From: Kalmusia sp. IMI 367209
Lineage: Eukaryota > Ascomycota > Dothideomycetes > Pleosporales > Didymosphaeriaceae
DNA length: 64,000 nt
Assembly (NCBI GenBank): GCA_027946365.1
Contig: JAPEUQ010000001.1
Location: 2,108,001-2,172,000, forward strand
Reading direction: 5' to 3'
The notes under the pieces were generated by a model that did no database searches, was not told the origin of the DNA, and was given only the letters and a program-made list of their open reading frames with translations. Shown here one piece after another: positions 34,650 to 46,200 of this stretch (positions within the stretch are counted from its first letter, which is position 1; every line of letters begins with the position of its first letter). Position numbers and translations under genes: made by a program.

Positions 34650-36330
34650 TTAAAATCTGAAGCCTCCGTGTTCATTTATAGATTCAAGCATTCCATCCCC
34701 TAAGATTCCAGCCACCACATTCAGCCTAGATGCAAGCCATCGCTTTTGCAACTGAGGCATGAAATCAATACCAGATGCCACGGTCAATGGCCAGACAAGG
34801 AGAGCTGCCATCTTGGGTGATATCTCTTGCTCGTTTACTAGGCTTATTTCCTTAAACAGAAAACGGATACCAGCACAAAGATCGATAGCAAGAAGGGAGG
34901 TGTCATCAAGCATCTTCTTTTCTATTCCAGAATCAGGTCGTAGCATGGTCTGTGGATCCATTATGCGGAACGTTCGCAAGGCGATGCTATTGACGATCAG
35001 GCGGGCTGCCCGGTAGTTGTTCCAAACAGCAGCGTGACTATAGGAAGAATACGTATGGACCGCCGAATCGGATTTTTGGTCAGTTAGGGGCGCTTTATAG
35101 CTTGCTGGGACCGGCCTCGTTGCTTGGTACTTCCATACCGTAGGGAGACTTTCAGACCACGATGTCAAGTCTTTATCCAGCTTGAGCGCTTCGCTCAACG
35201 CATCTTCCGCTGTACTCATAGTTACACTACAACAACCTCTGGGTAAGTCCTCCTCTTTTGTTTGTAATAAGTATAACGATGTAGATCGAAGATGGGCAGT
35301 CCGAAGCATCAGCGCATCGAGACGCTTTATGAGACAAGTCTCTTCGTGACCAGACTCGTTCAGCCATGGTGGCGGTGTCCTTCCCGATAAAATCAACGTT
35401 TGCGTCTTGTCGAAATTAGTCAGTGACCTGAGGACGTGCCATATCATGGTACTATCTCGACTTACAATTTGTCGCCGTACTACCAAATCGAGAAGTGTAC
35501 TTGCGGACATTCTTCGTAGAAGCTTGAATTTCAGAAGGCCAGATGCACCTTTATGATGGGAGAAGGTGCTCCAAAATCGAGACCCAATCGAGTCAGATTC
35601 ATCAGGATATGCTTTGTTAGTATGCGAAGTGCGATCCCACATGGCCCTTTCAAAGCTGTTGAGCAGCATTAAAGTGAGTAGCAGCTGATCTATTTCGCTG
35701 TCATCTGTAATATCTTGAATATCGTTCTTGACCCTCGCGATTGCTCGACAATACAGGCGTTTTGCCTCGTGGACGGCGGTATCGGACTGCTCTGCTCTTC
35801 CAAAGACGACATGCGCGGCGGTTGACAGGGCCAACTCAAAGCTTGATCCGGGACGAGCGTGCCTCCAATGAGAAACAACAAGAGAAGTATAGTCGGCTCC
35901 AATCTCAGAATGTTCATTGGAAAGCTGGAAGGCGAAGTTCTCTACCCAGTAGTTGACGCATAGCGTTTCTAGACCAGAAGACAGAGTAGTCGGCAGCGAA
36001 ATAATGCTTTGATCTTTTTGTTGTTGCTGACGTCTCGGTCTTCCACTTGCGAACGCATTCTCGCTTCGAAATAGCAGAGCTTCATCCTCTCTGATATCCC
36101 ACGTACAATGGTATTTTGCTTTCACACAGCGCCCACATAAAGGTCGCATTAGGTCGCACTGGCTCCTGAGTTAGTCTCCGGCTTAACTGATGAGGCTGGC
36201 TAGTATTTATACCTTGACGCGGCGCTTTTTACACTATGTATGCGTGGCATTGATCAATATACTCGCAGCAGAATTAACTCTCTAATAGGGTCATGCATAC
36301 CGTCTTACATGCTCGGCTAGGAAAGACCAT
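34650..36330 (-). CDS. Zn2Cys6 transcription factor
   Basis: Three minus-strand exons: 36330-36301, 36233-36213 (21 nt) and 36158-34650; 519 aa. Splicing rebuilds a complete zinc cluster from the three exons: ACKTC / KKRRVK / CDLMRPLCGRCVKAKYHC, i.e. the Cys pattern C-x2-C-x6-C-x5-C-x2-C-x6-C. The long third exon alone lacks the first Cys residues and looks like a truncated regulator. The rest is helical, as in fungal-specific regulator bodies (VNYWVENFAFQLS near the linker). Such proteins bind CGG repeats and often control nearby genes; the rhamnosidase and aldo-keto reductase are the obvious candidates. The start ATG at 36330 is the first in frame with the cluster. Confidence 0.85.
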
Positions 36331-37322
36331 TGAGATAGCCGGTATAAAGTAGGTGAGTCAATGTTGTCATTGACGACGTGTGGGCGCTGTGAGGAGTAGA
36401 TTTGAAACAGGTACGCCAGATCAATTAGTAAGCAAACACGTACTGCGAATAAAAGCGAAGGATCTAGCTTCTTATCAAGCAACAATAGAGACTGATTGTT
36501 GTTAGCATTACACATTGAGACATGTCCGATCCAAACGACTTTCTCTAGATGCATGATCATATGCGTTGTTCGGCATAGGCAGAAACATGCTACAGGACGG
36601 CCATAATATTGGAACATGAGCTGTTAAAACCTTGAATAAATAATGAACAAGCGGTATTCAATTATGAGGTTTCGACACTATTAATGTATACAGAGTCGGA
36701 TGGATAGGTGTGGTTTGCTCTTAATAGCATCTTGCGGAAAACATCCGACCGGTGGAGCACTCATACGACCAGACAATACTTATGGCATTGAATCCATTTT
36801 ACGAAGTACAATGTGAGTAATTGAACTATGAATACCTAGATTGTGATTTGTTTCTTAGAACATAACATTTATTCATCAATGGCATTCTGTCGCGTCCCTC
36901 GTGTTCCAAAATCTTCATCGTGAGCCAACAGGCGCTAGAACAACACTAACTAGGAAAGCTGGATGGCAGCTAGAATCTCCAAAATGAAATCCGCTTTCTT
37001 CCATGACACAATATTAGATCATGTATCGAGACTCATCGTGGATTGAGTGATCCCAGTATGTGCATTGCTGTCTCCAAACTGTTAGCTTCGGGTTATGCAA
37101 TTCGATTCCAAGAATCCAAATCTTACTCAAAGCACTTATCAATCACAGATCCGGAAAATTTACACAAAACTTGATACTTCACACACTCTTTTCGCCATAG
37201 CAAGCCCACCTGTCGTCGCAGATTTGTCTTTTGAAAAGAACGCCCCTCATGCGTCACTTGCGCCCCACCCGCACTCAATCACTCAAACCCGCTTTCGTAA
37301 CTTTCTCCCTATATTGCCTTGG
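36331..37322. other. Intergenic region upstream of the Zn2Cys6 gene
   Basis: About 1 kb, AT-rich in the centre (around 36,600-36,860). A 108-codon minus ORF (36617-36291) overlaps exon 1 of the regulator in another frame and is not called. Confidence 0.5.
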
Positions 37323-37328
37323 TATATA
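37323..37328 (+). promoter_or_regulatory. TATA-like box
   Basis: TATATA 114 bp before the ATG at 37437, consistent with that ATG rather than the earlier in-frame ATG at 37095 being the true start. Confidence 0.35.
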
Positions 37329-37436
37329 GACCTCACTTTTTCAACCGATCATGCTCTGTCCATCAATATCAACCATTTGATCTCCCACACCCCAGGCCTC
37401 AGCTCAACCTTGCCCCAATTCTCACATTTTTTAAGA

Positions 37437-38892
37437 ATGAGCCAAACGGGCAACGATGTCAACTATCCATCGTGCATGTACGCCTCTATCTCTACTGAGC
37501 TCGCGAGGCCCAGCATCGACGATGAACCAATAATCGAGGAACTCGCGGCCAACGAGGTAGCCAATATGAACTTCAGCGATGAGCGTATTAGTTGCGCACC
37601 AGAGTTGAGCAATGTCTTTCATCCGAACGATGATGAGGTTCACAGGAGTATCTGTCAAGACTCGTACGTAAGCTTACCACCAAACAAGGTAAATTGTACT
37701 AATTTTCTGTAATTAGAAACGCATCCCCTATGCTGTCGGATTCTCCCGTTGATACCTTCAAGTGCTTTACTATCTATCGAGGTTCTCAAGGTGTGCGCTT
37801 CGACACGAATCACTTCGACGCTGACGATCACGAGTTCGACAGTCGCGCATATGATGACCTGTAAGTAGCCATAGCAACATGTAAATGAAGTCAACTAACC
37901 TCATGAGTAGGCAACAAGCTGCGGGCATATTTTCTCACGATATCTCAAAACCACCATCGACCATTCATGGAGGTTTTCAGCGCGGTCGTGTCGCCACCGC
38001 AGCCCCCGTCTCGGCCATGAATACCTTGTACTCCAGGATCAGCACCCTGGTATCGCGCTACCGTCAGCCAACTCGCTCATATCCCAACAGTTACGACACC
38101 TTCCGCTCGCTCTCTAGCAGCCTGTCCGAGGAAGAGGAATCTGAAGAAGACCGTCTCCGCCGCGAGGAGAACCTACGTGATCTGATCGATGAACTCCAAG
38201 ACGACGACGCCATGAGCCCAACGAACATCGACCAACATGACAAGATCATCGCAAACTTCTTCGTCGATGTGTATGCCGCCCTACCCTATGATGCTGCGCC
38301 GCGCAAGATGCACGTTTTGGACTGGCCGAGCCTGAATAATGTGCACGACGATTTGCATATTATACTGCAACATGTTAAACCTCGTTTGTGCGATGCCGTG
38401 GCTACTGTGCTCTTCGAGTCGGATCCGATGGTGCTGGATGCCTTTTTGAACCCGGAGAAGAAGATGGTAGAATGGTGGAATCGGACGGCTGCGTGCTCTC
38501 GCAGGTCCAATATTGTCATTCGACGTAACGGGAAGGAAGTCCTCGTTGCTACATTCCGCAACCAGGGCTTCAAGCTGATCTGGGGCCATTACGTCAAATG
38601 CGAGATTGATGCGGATGGAGTGTGGAGTGAAGTGTTCGGCATGTCCGGTTTCGCTAGCTCCGATGTCAAGGACGGTGAAGTGGACTGGGATTCATTTGAG
38701 CGATTGAATCCCCAAAGGGATGACGTTGATGAGTTGCTCGATCCTCAGAATGCACTCGTGGCTGGGAGGAAATTCGGGAAAGCGTTGCTGTTGGCGCAAC
38801 CCTGGGACACGTTGCGGAACCGAACGAATACGGAGTGGATATGCGATGGAGAGACGAAGGTGCTGTCGGTGAGGGGAAGGAGGGGCGTATGA
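37437..38892 (+). CDS. Fungal protein of unknown function
   Basis: Exons 37437-37663, 37717-37860 and 37911-38892, 450 aa. The introns are 50-53 bp and in frame. Residues ~1-120 are acidic and Ser/Asn-rich. A basic Ser/Arg region with SRYRQPTRSYP follows, then an acidic helix (SEEEESEEDRLRREENLRDL), then a folded-looking domain (KIIANFFVDVYAALPYDAAPRKMHVLDWPSLNNVH, WWNRTAACSRRSNIVIRRNGKEVLVATFR). I do not recognise the family. The acidic, Arg-rich composition could suit a nuclear protein, but that is guesswork. The ORF continues upstream to an ATG at 37095; that extension has unlike composition and spans the TATA-like box. Confidence 0.65.
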
Positions 38893-39331
38893 AGGACGGA
38901 TGGCGTCGAAGGGGGTTAACCGTGGTGACAATGGTGCTTTATTGACTAAACAACATTTACGGTGTAGGTAGTGTATCGGGTTAGGTCGATACCCGGATTA
39001 TCCTAGGCGTTCATATCTTACCCTTTTCGGATTGCATGAATTCGAACAATGAAACAAGGTGTATATAAAGGTCTGGGACGTGTTAGTCAAATCACTGTTT
39101 AAACGCAAGGAACGTCAGATTAAATTCACTTCGGAGAAGCTTTGCTCTGCACGCGCATCACGACCTCGACAATACTAATACAACAGTATTTAAGACTCAC
39201 AGAGGCAGTGATCCTTGCTATCTCGAAAAGAAATGACCATTAGACAAAACATCATCCGGCCTAACATAACCTTCTTTCCGGGGTATCATATGCTAACATC
39301 TACTTACGCCATCGCTACAACGACTAAGATC
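38893..39331. other. Convergent 3' intergenic region
   Basis: Between the 3' ends of the unknown protein gene and the kinetochore-like gene. A 61-codon ORF (39215-39400) overlaps the last exon of the latter in antisense and is not called. Nothing else seen. Confidence 0.5.
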
Positions 39332-41239
39332 TTATTCCGAAAACAGCAGAGCGACCATGGTCTTGGTCGCTGCAAAGGCGCCTTTATTTTGCAGGAGTGA
39401 AACAAAGGTTTCGGGTATCTTCTTGAAACTATCATTACTGTCGGCCTCGAGCCCTATCAATATAGTTAGCAGAATTCAATTGAATTGCATGCCTTGAAGT
39501 GACTCACAAACTTGTGGCACCGCAGGAGCAGCGCTGATCTCAGACTCAGCCTCGCCTGTCCAATCGAACACGATCTTCCAACTGATCTTCAGCAGGACGT
39601 GTCTGTCCTCCAGCACCAGTATATCGCGGCCAAGATGTCGGTTGAGATCTCTCCGTGAGAGACTTAGATCCAATTTGCCACGACTTTTTTCGGTTAAATT
39701 CTCCGTATCCTCGTTAGTCTGTCCAGGTATCAGATGCCCGAATGCAGCCTCACAACGATGCCAATATTCGGCGCGCTTCTTCGCGATATCCCAGTACGAA
39801 CCGATAGCCCAACACGCGTTACCTAGGTCCTTATTATCGGCTTTCGCACGGATAAAAGAGCCCAACTCTCGATCTGCCCAGTTTGAGAGGCTCATCAGTT
39901 TGAGATCGATTATAGTAATAGTTAATGTGTCTATGGTAATAGAAATTGTGCTGGTGAGGAGGCTTTGTGGGCCTATTATCTCGATGAGATGCTTTTGATG
40001 AACGCGGTTCGAAGATGGGACCACACGACCTCGTGGCAGTTGTACTTTTGTGCTGAATTTGAAAGATGTAAACATCTCAAGGTATGGTAGTGGATCCTCA
40101 AGCTCTAGGGGCTGATGAGACCCGACAGTGCTTTTTCGTTCTGGCTTAGGTGGAGCGACCGCTAGTGTTGAGAAGGGCAGAAAAGAACACAACAAGCTGG
40201 AAATTTCAGGAGATTCATCATCATTGCGTTGCTCTCCAGATTTGCTGATCTTGTCGATGAAAGCGACTAAATATTCCCTGTCCTGGGGCAGGGAGACATG
40301 TGTAACGGGTTGTGCTTGAATCTTGGTTATCTCTTGTGTGCACTTTGTAACCTGCTTCTCCAAGTCCTGCAGCTGCCTTATCAATTGCGCCTTTTCGCGC
40401 CTCTTCTCCTCTAGCTCGGGATCTGGGGGCTGCTTCTTCTCCCGCAGAGCCTGCGGGCTTCTAGCTTTTGCTTCGTTGATAGTCTCGTCTAGAGGTACGT
40501 CGGACTCATCCTGCTGTACGGCAAGTGCTTTCTTTTGTAAAGGTGACTGGCCCAGGGGATGCTTCAAACGTGGTGGTCGCTTGGTTGGTGAAGAAAATAT
40601 GCCAGGGCGTGGCGTGTATTGCTCCTCCAATGCACCCTGGGATGGTGTTGTCGGCAGCTCAGCCTCTCCCTCCAGCTCATTGCTGGCTAGATGGTCTTTC
40701 GTTCTGGGTCTTGTCCTCTGTGTCCGTGGAGTGGTATCGTGCTGCGGCCATGATGCACGTGGTGATTGAGCCCCAGCGATGGTGTCGTGGCCGTTCTGAG
40801 TGGCTGCTGTTGACGCGGTCTGCGAACCCGTTACCCTATCACCTAGCACAAACGCGAGTGCCTGCTGTCCCCGCGCAAGCTTGCCCGTATGACCGTTCGT
40901 CGCTGCAAGTCCTGAGGAAGAAGGTCGATGCAAAAGATCGGGATATCCGCGCGCGAGGCTGGCTTTGGTCGGAGATGCAAACGACGGCCTACGCGACGGC
41001 CTGCGTGGCGGCTGCTTGAGGGGACTTGGTGATCTGTCGAACCCACCTTTGGTAGGCGATAAAGAGAATCGACGTGGCGGCTCCTTCAGCGGACTCTTCT
41101 GTATCTCGGCGGCAGCGGCGGCGGCAATGGAACGAGACGTAAATGATGGCCTGCGCGGCGGTCGCTTTAGTGGACTCGATGTGCTCTCTTCCCTTTCTAG
41201 CGATGCTGTCTTCCTCCTCTTTGTCGCTGGCTCATCCAT
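39332..41239 (-). CDS. Probable kinetochore protein (CENP-O/CENP-P-like), PPRRPSF-repeat N-terminus
   Basis: Exon 1 is 41239-39508 and exon 2 is 39453-39332 (54-bp intron; GTGAGT donor), 617 aa. Exon 1 alone would stop at 39476 with a false tail; exon 2 supplies SFKKIPETFVSLLQNKGAFAATKTMVALLF. Residues 1-110 carry repeated SPLKxPPRRxSF units (SPLKRPPRRPSF, SPLKEPPRRFSL, SPLKQPPRRPSRRPSF) with SP and RRxS sites that suit CDK and Aurora-type kinases. A short coiled coil (~285-315, RREKAQLIRQLQDLEKQVTKC) is followed by a globular region. The order of disordered basic N-terminus, coiled coil and RWD-like domain recalls inner kinetochore COMA subunits. This is a resemblance, not a diagnostic match. 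Another chromatin protein remains possible. Confidence 0.55.
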
Positions 41240-41626
41240 AGCTATTTGGCGACTGCGCCTACTCGTATGCGAAGAACAAGGGTTGATGGATAGTCGTGTA
41301 CGCGTCGCCGTATGATAATTGACCTAGGAATACATGAGCGTCGCTAATAACGCGTGTTTCTGCGGACAGTTGCGCGAAGTGAGAGCCGCTTGACGCGTAG
41401 CGCGTGCTGTTGTTGCGGCGAAGCGCCTCGGTTTGCGGGGGACCAAGTCTAAGCGAGAACTGCGGAAAGCGGCGCAAAATGACTTCATGGCCCAGCTCCA
41501 TTCACGCTTCGTCATTCGGCCGGTCGCGATTCCATTAAACTGACCTGGTTGTCATACCGTCGCTTCAATGAGGATATAAGAGCATCATTATCCTAAATCT
41601 GATCACGAGATTTTTCGTTTGGCAAG
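41240..41626. other. Divergent promoter region
   Basis: 387 bp between the kinetochore-like gene (minus) and the Oxidored-like gene (plus). GC-rich with several GCG-containing direct repeats (for example cgcgtagcgcgtgc near 41392-41405). No coding signal. Confidence 0.5.
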
Positions 41627-42449
41627 ATGGATCCGCTTGCTCACTTTGTTCGACCACTGGCATTGCATCGCAGCCTTTGTACATCTTGTTATCGCACATG
41701 GATCAGAAGGTCTGGACTACTTGTCTGGCCAAAAGTAGGCCTTCAGAGTAGCGATCGGATGTCACGACGTCACAAAGGCTACATTGCACCGGCTGGGGAG
41801 CAAGCAAGGCCGTTGGAAGGCTTCTACGCAGGTAAACCTTTGGTGGGGATGCTAAGATATACATTGATTGTATGAACTGATTTCATACCCAGAACTTCTC
41901 TCGAAACCATTGTCCAAAACCCAGGCTGCCACACGCACCACGCCGACGCCACCGCCGCCCGACTCGCTCCCTAAAACAGACAACGAGGAAACACTTGCGA
42001 AAGCGCGAATCGTGTTTGGATCAAAATTAGCTGGTCCAGCAGAACGAAAGAGAGAGATCGAAGCTGCATCACACGAAGTTGCTGGCGTCCTCGTACCGCC
42101 CAAGCCCACAGAGCCAGACAACTGCTGTATGTCAGGGTGTGTGAATTGTGTGTGGGACCTGTATCGAGACGAGATGGAGGAATGGGCAGCAAAGAGCGCA
42201 GAAGCCCGTGCAAAGATGCGTGCTCAAAGAGAAAGCCGCGAGAGAAGTGAGAGCTTGACGGCGGATGACGCCCCCACGCATGTTGCAACAAGCATGGACG
42301 ACGACGGAGGGGGAAGCGAGACGAATTGGGAAGTAAATGCAAACCAGAACAACTTGTTCGACGATATACCCGTAGGGATAAGAGAGTTCATGAGGACCGA
42401 AAAGAAGCTCAAGGAGAGGCATAAAGCCGAGCATGCCGCAACAGCATAG
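41627..42449 (+). CDS. Oxidoreductase-like domain protein (mitochondrial)
   Basis: Exons 41627-41831 and 41893-42449, 253 aa. The N-terminus is Arg/Leu-rich without acids (HFVRPLALHRSLC...RTWIRRSGLL), a likely mitochondrial targeting peptide. The hallmark is the Oxidored-like Cys motif VLVPPKPTEPDNCCMSGCVNCVWDLY (CC-x2-GC-x2-C), followed near the C-terminus by LFDDIPVGIREFMRTEKKLKE, which fungal homologues also carry. The family includes human OXLD1; no enzymatic activity is established despite the name. The Cys cluster suggests metal or redox binding. The gene is convergent with DPM3. Confidence 0.85.
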
Positions 42450-42561
42450 CATAGATTATTCGATACCCATGATATCAGGCGTCCCAAACATATTGTCCGT
42501 AGTTCTTGTAGGCCAATAATAAAGCTGCCCTTGTTTCGCCTCAAAGAAACCAATGTCGATT

Positions 42562-42949
42562 CTAGTCCGAGCCAACATCCACACCCTTCGCACGCAGTTC
42601 CGTGCGTGCCTGCTGTATCTGCCCCATCAACTCCTTGTGTGCGTCCGGAACATCGTTGAAGGTAAATACTCCCCAGCCGAGCTTGAAGAGAAGATATGCA
42701 CCGAAGGATATAAGGGCCCAGAAGGGGAGCTATAACGTGATTAATCAGGGTTCGAATACTGCAGTGTTGGAAGCTTACCACGGGTACAACCTCCTTCTGA
42801 ATCTTCTCAGGAAAAGATATGATCTCCAGGAAGACGGCCAGGTAAAGCTACACGAATTAGAATCGCCTCTCAACATTCGACGTGTTCGAGGGGTAGCATA
42901 CGGAGGTGAAGAGGAGAGCAATCGATATTGTTTGCTGTGCGCGCGTCAT
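42562..42949 (-). CDS. DPM3: Dolichol-phosphate mannosyltransferase subunit 3
   Basis: Three minus-strand exons: 42949-42902, 42847-42779 and 42729-42562; 94 aa with all frames closing. The protein starts MTRAQQTISIALLF and has two membrane helices (LYLAVFL.. and LPFWALISFGAYLLFKLGWGVF). It ends with the DPM3 signature FNDVPDAHKELMGQIQQARTELRAKGVDV, the cytoplasmic coil that holds the catalytic subunit Dpm1. Dolichol-phosphate mannose feeds N-glycosylation, O-mannosylation and GPI anchor synthesis at the ER. No long ORF marks this gene. A 60-codon plus-strand ORF over it (42553-42735) is a shadow. Confidence 0.92.
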
Positions 42950-43513
42950 ATTGATCGTGATAAGAAGACACAGGCCGTGAGAACTTGATTAGATGGGAAG
43001 CTGAACGAGTGTCTGGGGATGCGAAAAGCACAGGAGCTCTGTTGTACCGTTGTCGCTGCCAGATTTCACTAAGGAAGACATGCCAAGTGAGCCACCCCTG
43101 TCGTAGGCCGTGCGTTTAAGCGAGAATTGCCCGAAGTGATCAGCATTGATCAGCGATGTCTCTACCCGAAAAACCGAGTACCACTCTGCGATACCACAAC
43201 TTTTTGTTTCACAACCCTACATCTTTAAAGAGCGAACCGGTTGCAAATGAGCCGATCCTAGCAGACAAATGTTGAAAACTAGGGTCAGTCTTAGGGTCTG
43301 CCAATAACACAGGGCAAGGGACAAACTCTAAAAGTACCTTCAGGCATTCATGCATCAGCGTTCGTTCTAGGCCACCAAATCACCACTTTGTTGCCTTCGG
43401 ACCTTCTGGTTCTTTCGTAGTCTAGAAACAGTCTGTTTGCAGAATGCATCTGTAAATATCCCTTATTGTCGACCTCTCGGCGACCTCGTTGAAACTTGGT
43501 TTCGGGCATCAAG
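42950..43513. other. Divergent promoter region, DPM3 and armadillo protein
   Basis: About 560 bp. Short shadow ORFs only. The last part before 43514 is pyrimidine-rich, as in a fungal 5' leader. Confidence 0.5.
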
Positions 43514-45645
43514 ATGTTTTCGCCTAGCGATAATCCTAAACAGGCCTTGGTGGACCTAGAGGGATTTCTGAACAAAGGTCCTCAAACCGAATACCAGGAG
43601 CTATCCAACATAGCTGCGTGGTTGAAGCAGCTTGACTCGGCACATGGCTCTGAAACCGACGTGAAGGTGGTTCAACTTCTGGGTACTGCCGTAGGAAAGC
43701 AGTGGGATGAAAAGCGTATGATGTCCCAGGAAAACATAACGGAGCAATTGCTAACACACATAGATGCATGGCAAGTCCCATACCGAGAGTTCGGGGTTTT
43801 AGCGCAAGTATTGCGCAATCTCAACCCTTCAACGACTTCACCGTCACTGGCGAATCAATACCTTCGAGTAATCGGCAATTCGGTTGCATATAACGGTAGG
43901 TCTATTGTTTTTCTTATCAAAAGCAGTATCTGACATGCTCTAAGATACAAACCGTGAAGTGGTTTCTGAACATTTTAACAAGCTTGTTCGCTGCCTTGAG
44001 AACCCGGGGTTGACAAGAACTGCGCTAGCAGTATTATACAATTACGGTCAGGACTTCGGTATGTTACCGAAAAATCTGCTAGACGATGATTCTAACTCTC
44101 CTAGAACCCGGAAATATTCAAGCAGCAAAGGTCAGGCTAGACAAAGTTATCGCACAATATCTGGCGTCAGACAGGATACCCGAAGAGGCCGTTGATTTCG
44201 CCACGACCATCTTGAACAGGACCACAGAGAAGCTCACACCAGCACAACTAGGTGATAATACATCCCTAGAAGTTTTTAATGACATTTTGAAGACCTCGGC
44301 ACAATATGATGAAGATCATTTTCAAGACTATCTCGCCATCCTCGTCCACTACTTGCAAGACCCGGAGTTTCAGCAGAAGGTTGCTACGCCCGACACTGTG
44401 CAGACGCTTTTTGACCTCTTACTCGACTTCGAGTTCAATGAATTAACCAAAGATGAGATGCAGATCATTATGCAAGAACTAACCACACAAAACAACCCAA
44501 ACGAGACTGAATCGGACGAGACAAGCATCATTCTCATGGTACGACTAGTCAACTCTGTATCAGCTCTATCTGCCACCGATTCTTTCGTACAGAACATCAC
44601 TTTAGAGTCTCGTATCGTTCAGAGACTCAAAACGAAGCTTCTGTCGCCAGAAGTCACCCCTTCTAGCGTATGCGCCTGCATCGTCCTTGGGAATCTTGCA
44701 ACTTCGGATTCAGTGTGTATCAACATGGTTCAAAAGCTAGGCTTACACGTGGCATTGAATACCATTCTGGCGACTCGCCAAGAACAAGCATTTCTGTATG
44801 CTGCCACCGGCTTTATGCGGCATCTTACGTTCCCAGAGTCCAATCGACCCATTTTGGGAGAGGCAGGTCTCGTTCAAATTTGTTGTCACCTTCTGACGAA
44901 AGAAGACCCTTCGATCCGTGGAGAAGCAGCTGCAATTTTGTGCAAACTGGTCACAAATTGCTTCCCCAACATTCGAATAGTCGTATTTGATACCCTGCCG
45001 CACAATATCACACTGGTTCAATTACCGGGGGTCGATACTTCCGCCCAACCTACAATACTTCATCACATTGTAATCCAAGCTCTAGTGCCATCAGCGCCAT
45101 TACCCAGCACAACCATGAAGAATCCGATGATCGAGCTCGGTCGGACTCTCATCGCCATTCTGAGGTATATCCGTCGACCCAATCAAATGGAGGATGTAGA
45201 CAACCCGGCACATCATATCTTTAACACTCCGGCGGTGGCTCGTCCCATCGCTAGGCTCATTCGTCAGCGGTTCTATGCCGATGCGCGATCTGAAGGTCTA
45301 CTAGGCTTGGGCCTGGTGGCTCAGACGCAGGAGGGAGCTCGGTGTATCGTCGCTGAAATCGAAGCAGACAATGGTTTGCTTGGTGCTATCAAGGAATTTG
45401 CTGGAGACCAGAGAGATGCGCAGAAGAGTAACGAGAGCGCAGGAAGGGACTATCAAAACGCGGTAGTGCTTATTCATGGCCTGTCAAGCAACGGGGTGAG
45501 TCAATTACTAGACAGTGTCCTTTTTGAAGCACTCAGTTACTGACCCGACCTGCGACAGGGAGACATAATGAAGGCAACGATGAGAAGCGATGTCGAGACA
45601 TTGCAGGCGGAACTCAGTAAACTCATGGTACGAGACAATAACTGA
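43514..45645 (+). CDS. Armadillo-repeat protein, SmgGDS (RAP1GDS1)-like
   Basis: Exons 43514-43895, 43945-44058, 44105-45495 and 45559-45645, 657 aa. Almost the whole protein is alpha-helical tandem repeats. Recognisable elements are VVQLLGTAVGKQW, CIVLGNLATSDSVCINMVQKLGLH, FLYAATGFMRHLTFPESNRPILGEAGLV, SIRGEAAAILCKLVTN and, at the end, YQNAVVLIHGLSSNG-GDIMKATMRSDVETLQAEL. This resembles fungal homologues of SmgGDS, an armadillo exchange factor and chaperone for prenylated small GTPases. The last 29-codon exon is easily missed because the ORF runs on past the GTGAGT donor. Role in this fungus: inference from family only. Confidence 0.8.
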
Positions 45646-46078
45646 CGTTTTTATTTGGAGTTCGGACAATCGGAAAAAAGTAGATAGAGGGCTGTTCTAA
45701 AAGTCGGAACACCATGAGTAACAGACTGTTTGCATACCGAGCGCATTTGATTGCGCTGTCAAGCCCATGTCACTCCACTTTTCCGCCGCATGTTGTTCTA
45801 GAGCCCTGCATGCTGCGTCAATTGATCCGCCCGTGTTACACAGCGTACCGTATCCACTAGACTATCGGAAAATCATCAGTCGGACCACGGTGTGAAAGAA
45901 AGACAGCGAATCGGGCTCTTTGTATTTGCAGTGAAACCAAAAGTGGCGATTACTGTGGTTGCGAGGAGTGTAATCACAAGCGCTCTGATTGGGTGTAGGG
46001 TGCTTACATAAGGAAAGGTTGGGCACGATGAGAGCATAGCAGGACGGAAAGCGACTGGTAGCAGGAATTTTCTGCGGG
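45646..46078. other. Intergenic region upstream of the metallothionein-like gene
   Basis: Holds the 3' end of the armadillo gene and the metallothionein promoter. No metal-response element that I can name with confidence. A tRNA-like stretch near 45823-45869 was examined and rejected. Confidence 0.45.
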
Positions 46079-46086
46079 TATATAAA
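46079..46086 (+). promoter_or_regulatory. TATA box of the metallothionein-like gene
   Basis: TATATAAA 122 bp before the ATG, followed by a CT-rich and then CAAC-rich leader (46110-46200). This is typical of strongly expressed fungal genes and fits a stress-induced Cys-rich protein. Confidence 0.55.
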
Positions 46087-46200
46087 GCTTCAGATCCCTT
46101 TGCTTTTTCTTGCCATACAGCTTTTCGCAGACTCAACTCAGCTATAAGACCAACTCAACAATCAACCGCCATCACATCCATACCAACAACCACTCTCAAG

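Noticed and set aside
37095..37436. N-terminal extension of the 37.4 kb gene
   Set aside because: In frame, but composition differs and a TATA-like box lies inside it; ATG at 37437 is preferred.
45823..45869. tRNA-like stretch on the minus strand (TCTAGTGG A-box-like motif)
   Set aside because: No B-box or T-arm follows at the right distance and the anticodon stem does not pair well.
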